In this document: positions 60,495 to 64,000 of the stretch, one piece after another
Numbering within the stretch: position 1 is the first letter of the stretch
How the letters are laid out: every line of letters starts with the position of its first letter
Assembly (NCBI GenBank): GCA_016342285.1
Contig: JAEINQ010000040.1
Coordinates: 1-64,000 of the forward strand
Direction of reading: 5' to 3'
DNA length: 64,000 nucleotides
Source: Desulfobacterales bacterium
GTDB taxonomy: Bacteria; Desulfobacterota; Desulfobacteria; Desulfobacterales; JAEINQ01
Translations under genes and position numbers: made by a program
The notes under the pieces: model-generated
Seen by the model: only the letters and a program-made list of their open reading frames with translations
Database searches by the model: none
What the model was told of the DNA's origin: nothing

Positions 60495-63400
60495 TTAAAG
60501 GTAATCTTTAATGACCCGAATCGCCTTACGAAAAAGTTCCTCTTTTTCACCGGTTGTATCGAAATACAGTTGACCTGGATGAATTGCAAAAAGCACCAAG
60601 GCTTGATACCCGGGATGCCATAACGTGGTTGCATTTGCTTTCATGATTCCGTAAGGTTTCCCCGTAAAAAAGGTGAATCCAGCCCCACCTAACGATAAAA
60701 TGAGTTCTGGCTTCGTGGCTCTAATGAGTTTGTCGAGCCAAATCTTTGCACACGGGGATTTTTCGATCACCTCCTTTGCAAGTTTATCGCCCGGTGGACG
60801 ACACATAAACGCATTCGCTCTAAGAAATTTCCCTGGTGTGAGATCAAGTTCCTCCCGGATAATCTTCCATGCCGAATCGGCCACCCTTCCGCTGAAAGGC
60901 TCACCTGCAATTTCATCGCTGGCATCGGTTTTTTGTGACACCAACAAAATCCGATTACTCTTGCCGAATTTAAACGGGATTGGACCACCAGAGGAACACG
61001 CCTCACAGCGGTCGCACCCGGTCATTTGACCGTTCAACATCTCAAGAACTGGCTTGTCGATTTCCATCCGGGCAGTGACCTCGATATCATCGCCGGAAAA
61101 CACGCCCGGGATGATCTCAATCCGCATCGAGTCTTTTTCTCTACTATCGAAATCCTCATACTCACCGGGATGAGGAACCGCGGCAGCCTTTGAACCCCCT
61201 TTATTTAAAGATTCGTACCAGTCAATAATCCATTTGGTATTGTGACAAATGGAAGCGAAAGCACCGGCCTTGGCCAACGCGGTGACAACCCGCTTGTTGA
61301 CGACACGACGCTCGGTTTTCTCTAAAAAATCAAAGAACGTCGTAAATCTGCCTTTTTCGTTCCGGGCTTCTTGGATTTTTTCAGCAGCAGCCGGACCAAC
61401 TCCTTTTACAGAGGAAAACCCAACGATAATGGCATCGCCGACGATTGAAAAAATGTCTTCTGAGTTGTTGATATCAGGCGGCAAAACGCTGGACCCGATC
61501 CGACGGACTTCCTTCATATATCTGGCAGTCTGTTCGGATTCATCAATAACCGACCTCAGTAGTGAAGCCATGAATTCAATCGGATAATGATGTTTCGCCC
61601 AGGCGGTGAGATATGAAATCAAAGAATAATCGGCCGCATGTGATTTGTTGAAACCATACTTTCCAAACTTGACAATAGCGTCATAGATCACGTTTGCGAC
61701 CGAATCCTTGATGCCACTTATTTCATGGCATCCTTTTACAAAAGCGGGACGGTTTTCTTCAAGCATTAACACGCCTTTGGATTTGGCGATGATCTTCCTC
61801 ATGTTATCGGCTTCCGGCCAGGTAAAGCCGGCCAACTTCACGAAAAATGCCATGATCTGTTCCTGAAAAATTGGCAGACCTAATGTTTCGGCGGTAATAC
61901 TGGCCTCGGAAGGGTGGTTATACATCACCGATTCTTCCTTACGATAACGCCTGGCATACGATTCGACCATCCCCGAATCCAAGGGCCCAGGGCGGTAAAG
62001 AGCATTGATGTGGACGAGAGTTTTAAAAGATTTGATGGGTGCCAACCTTTTGCAAAGGCCGGTGATACCATCCGATTCAAACTGGAAAAAGCCTTCGGTA
62101 TAACCACATGAAAATTGGGCCAAAACTTCCGGATCATCAGGCTCAACCTCAAAATAGTTTATCGTTTCGCCAGTGCGCTGGAACACCATTTTCGCGGTGT
62201 CGCCTAACACAGATAAATTGTTTAAGCCCAACGCATCCACTTTCAATAACCCAAAATGTTCGACTTCATCCATATTCCAGTTCACTGAAATTGTTTTTGC
62301 TCGGCGCTCAAGCACACCCCGTTCATCGAAACCGCCCTCGGTTATAATGACCCCGCCGGCGTGAACACCTTTGGATCTCAACTGCCCATCTAAACGTGCC
62401 GCATATTTGACAAGCTGCGGGTTGGCCAGTTTGAATCCGGCCAATGCGGCATCATCACGAAAATTGTCGAGAATGGGGATATCGTTGTCAATTCGCTTCG
62501 ACAGTTCATTGACCGTTTTGAAATCGATGCCAAATACCCGGGCCACATCCCGGAAGGCGGTTTTTCCGTGCATATAACCGGAGGTACTGATTTGAGATAC
62601 ATTTTCAGCACCGTAAGAATCCCTGACATATTGGATGACCCTTTCACGATCTTTGCCCGCAAAATCGAGGTCAATATCGGGCATGTCGATTCGGTCTTCC
62701 CTTAGAAATCGTTCAAAATACAAATCGTGTTTCAGAGGATCAAGTCCGACAATACCGAGTAAATACGCCACCAATGACCCACCTGCAGACCCACGGCCAA
62801 AGCCACAAAGTACGTCGATGGTTTTGGCATAACGGATAATGTCCCATACGATGAGAAAATACCGAATCGCGCCAATTTTAGAAATTACACCCATTTCGTG
62901 CTTCACCCTTGCCTGATAATTCGGAATATCAGCAGCGGTCAGAGACAACTTTTTGAACCCTTCGTTGATCCGTTCTAATAAAAATCGACATTCATCGGTG
63001 GGTGTTGAAACCCGCAACGCCGGAATGGATGGTAAGGTGAACTCCATTTTTGGAATTATCAGGCCGGAACATTTTCGAGCGATCTCACATGTCGCCGTGA
63101 AGGCTTTAACCAGAAACGGAAGGTCAAACACCCCTTCATGAACCCACGATTTAAAACTGTGTAACATTTCCACATCGTCTTTCAGATATAACCCTGCCAA
63201 CGGTTCATCACCATCAAGAAAAGAAAAATATTTCGTGTCATCCGGCCGGCGGTTGGTCTGAATTGCCAGCAGAATATCATGGGTCAAAGTATCTTCCTCA
63301 GTTGGATAATGACAATCGTTCGTTGCCACCGGAGAAATATCATGGGCCTTGCACATCTTGACGGCACGCTCGTTGACGATCCTTTGAATTTCAAGCTGGT

Positions 63401-63902
63401 GAGGCATGATTTCGATATAAAAATCCTCCCCATAAGTGGCCTTTAATTCAGGAATTATTTTCTCAAAATATGGATGTGAGAGAATCCCCACGGCACAACC
63501 GGTCATGATAACGCAATCTTTAAAATCATGGCATTGAGCTATGGAAAGAAGCGGTTTATAATAAAGTTGTGAATTCGCAAGGGACAGTTGTTTGAAAATT
63601 GATTTTAAGCCATCCCATTTTTTTGCCAAAACGGTCAAATGAAACCGGGGAATGCGATCCGATTTTTTTGTTGCTCGGGCGGCTGGATCATCAGCAACAT
63701 AAAATTCCGTCCCGACAATCGGAATAATCCCTTTTTCACGGGCCGCCTTATAAAAGGCCAGAGCCGCAGAACACGAACCATGATCCGTCAACGCCACGGC
63801 GCTCATACCTTTTGCAATGGCGGCATCCACCCACTTATCAGGGTTTCCTAACCCATCGAGTAATGAATGACTTGAATGATTATGTAACTGAATAAAATCC
63901 AC
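60495..63902 (-). CDS. dnaE: DNA polymerase III alpha fused to family-4-like uracil-DNA glycosylase domain
   Basis: The 1135-residue protein begins with a PHP domain (HNHSSHSLLDG). The C-family polymerase core follows with GFGRGSAGGS (about residue 365) and PDIDLDF (catalytic D409 and D411), then helix-hairpin-helix KGVGPAAAEKI near 840. From about residue 955 a family-4 uracil-DNA-glycosylase-like domain follows, with C963-x2-C966, EPFSGRVADS, MCRPPGDK, a C-x16-C second pair and AIHPGQLYFD. The usual GEAPG catalytic loop reads SQKTDASDE. The OB-fold and tau-binding tail of normal DnaE are absent. GTG 63902 is preferred because GGGGAGGG precedes it. Confidence 0.87.
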   Translation of the reverse strand: MDFIQLHNHSSHSLLDGLGNPDKWVDAAIAKGMSAVALTDHGSCSAALAFYKAAREKGIIPIVGTEFYVADDPAARATKKSDRIPRFHLTVLAKKWDGLKSIFKQLSLANSQLYYKPLLSIAQCHDFKDCVIMTGCAVGILSHPYFEKIIPELKATYGEDFYIEIMPHQLEIQRIVNERAVKMCKAHDISPVATNDCHYPTEEDTLTHDILLAIQTNRRPDDTKYFSFLDGDEPLAGLYLKDDVEMLHSFKSWVHEGVFDLPFLVKAFTATCEIARKCSGLIIPKMEFTLPSIPALRVSTPTDECRFLLERINEGFKKLSLTAADIPNYQARVKHEMGVISKIGAIRYFLIVWDIIRYAKTIDVLCGFGRGSAGGSLVAYLLGIVGLDPLKHDLYFERFLREDRIDMPDIDLDFAGKDRERVIQYVRDSYGAENVSQISTSGYMHGKTAFRDVARVFGIDFKTVNELSKRIDNDIPILDNFRDDAALAGFKLANPQLVKYAARLDGQLRSKGVHAGGVIITEGGFDERGVLERRAKTISVNWNMDEVEHFGLLKVDALGLNNLSVLGDTAKMVFQRTGETINYFEVEPDDPEVLAQFSCGYTEGFFQFESDGITGLCKRLAPIKSFKTLVHINALYRPGPLDSGMVESYARRYRKEESVMYNHPSEASITAETLGLPIFQEQIMAFFVKLAGFTWPEADNMRKIIAKSKGVLMLEENRPAFVKGCHEISGIKDSVANVIYDAIVKFGKYGFNKSHAADYSLISYLTAWAKHHYPIEFMASLLRSVIDESEQTARYMKEVRRIGSSVLPPDINNSEDIFSIVGDAIIVGFSSVKGVGPAAAEKIQEARNEKGRFTTFFDFLEKTERRVVNKRVVTALAKAGAFASICHNTKWIIDWYESLNKGGSKAAAVPHPGEYEDFDSREKDSMRIEIIPGVFSGDDIEVTARMEIDKPVLEMLNGQMTGCDRCEACSSGGPIPFKFGKSNRILLVSQKTDASDEIAGEPFSGRVADSAWKIIREELDLTPGKFLRANAFMCRPPGDKLAKEVIEKSPCAKIWLDKLIRATKPELILSLGGAGFTFFTGKPYGIMKANATTLWHPGYQALVLFAIHPGQLYFDTTGEKEELFRKAIRVIKDYL

Positions 63903-63933
63903 GGTGTTATCACCCTCCCCAAACAAGAAAGAC

Positions 63934-63963
63934 ACGGGAGCAAGCATTTCTGCTTGCCCCCGT
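63934..63963 (-). terminator. Hairpin terminator-like structure upstream of dnaE
   Basis: ACGGGAGCAAGCA and TGCTTGCCCCCGT pair over 13 positions with one mismatch; the minus-strand downstream bases are T-rich. It likely ends a gene lying beyond the window edge, and the dnaE start lies after it. Confidence 0.65.
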
Positions 63964-64000
63964 ATTCAGTTTATTTCTGCAACTGGAAAAATCGTTGCCG

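Overview
The window looks like a chromosomal segment of a Desulfobacterota (deltaproteobacterial sulfate-reducer-like) genome. This is inferred from gene content: many GxxExxY genes, arrays of 9-bp repeats, a giant Ig/caspase-like/dockerin-like secreted protein and many toxin-antitoxin modules. It is not proven by any marker gene. No rRNA, tRNA or CRISPR array was seen.

1-2.4 kb: remnants of IS1380 and IS3 transposases and a low-GC secreted beta-helix protein. 2.7-6.2 kb: the complete dTDP-L-rhamnose operon rfbDBAC, continued functionally at 22.1 kb (galE) and 37.9 kb (polyprenyl-phosphate sugar transferase). 6.2-22 kb: a toxin-antitoxin and repeat island that separates rfbC from galE. Its genes all lie on the + strand as one- or two-gene cassettes: GxxExxY nuclease-fold genes, RelE/XRE, DUF433/DUF5615, an unknown pair with an ImmA/IrrE-like protein, TacAT, HicAB, an AAA_14 ATPase, a decayed RelE, a decayed HicAB, Phd-VapC and a frameshifted Phd-VapC. 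Structured palindromic repeats of at least four families separate them.

23-41 kb: envelope and secretion genes. These are a 3269-residue multidomain secreted protein, a FadL-like outer membrane protein, a fourth GxxExxY gene inside CACAGAG arrays, a CsgG-like lipoprotein, the sugar transferase, a secreted endonuclease/phosphatase-family protein and a receiver protein with a C-terminal membrane helix. 41.1-42.2 kb is a graveyard of gene fragments (flavin oxidoreductase, hsdM).

42.3-64 kb: one minus-strand block running off the window edge, read as the integrase end plus the early region of a large temperate phage. It encodes a tyrosine recombinase, nucleotide metabolism enzymes (class II ribonucleotide reductase, thymidylate-synthase-like enzyme, dNMP kinase, Nudix protein), and a T4-like recombination and replication set: gp46/gp47 (SbcC/SbcD), UvsX/RecA-like protein, gp32-like ssDNA-binding protein with a zinc site, FEN exonuclease, RuvC-like resolvase and a possible UvsY analogue. 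The polymerase is instead a bacterial-type DnaE fused to a family-4-like uracil-DNA glycosylase domain. Six copies of a 14-bp palindrome (AGTAAnnnnTTACT) sit mostly 17-27 bp before start codons and probably form the phage's control sites.

The two most unusual signals are these. First, palindromic elements whose hairpin stems change from copy to copy with compensating substitutions while short loops stay constant; these, and two unrelated array families with the same 9-bp period, bracket every GxxExxY gene. Second, the phage DnaE-glycosylase fusion with its palindrome-controlled T4-like gene block.
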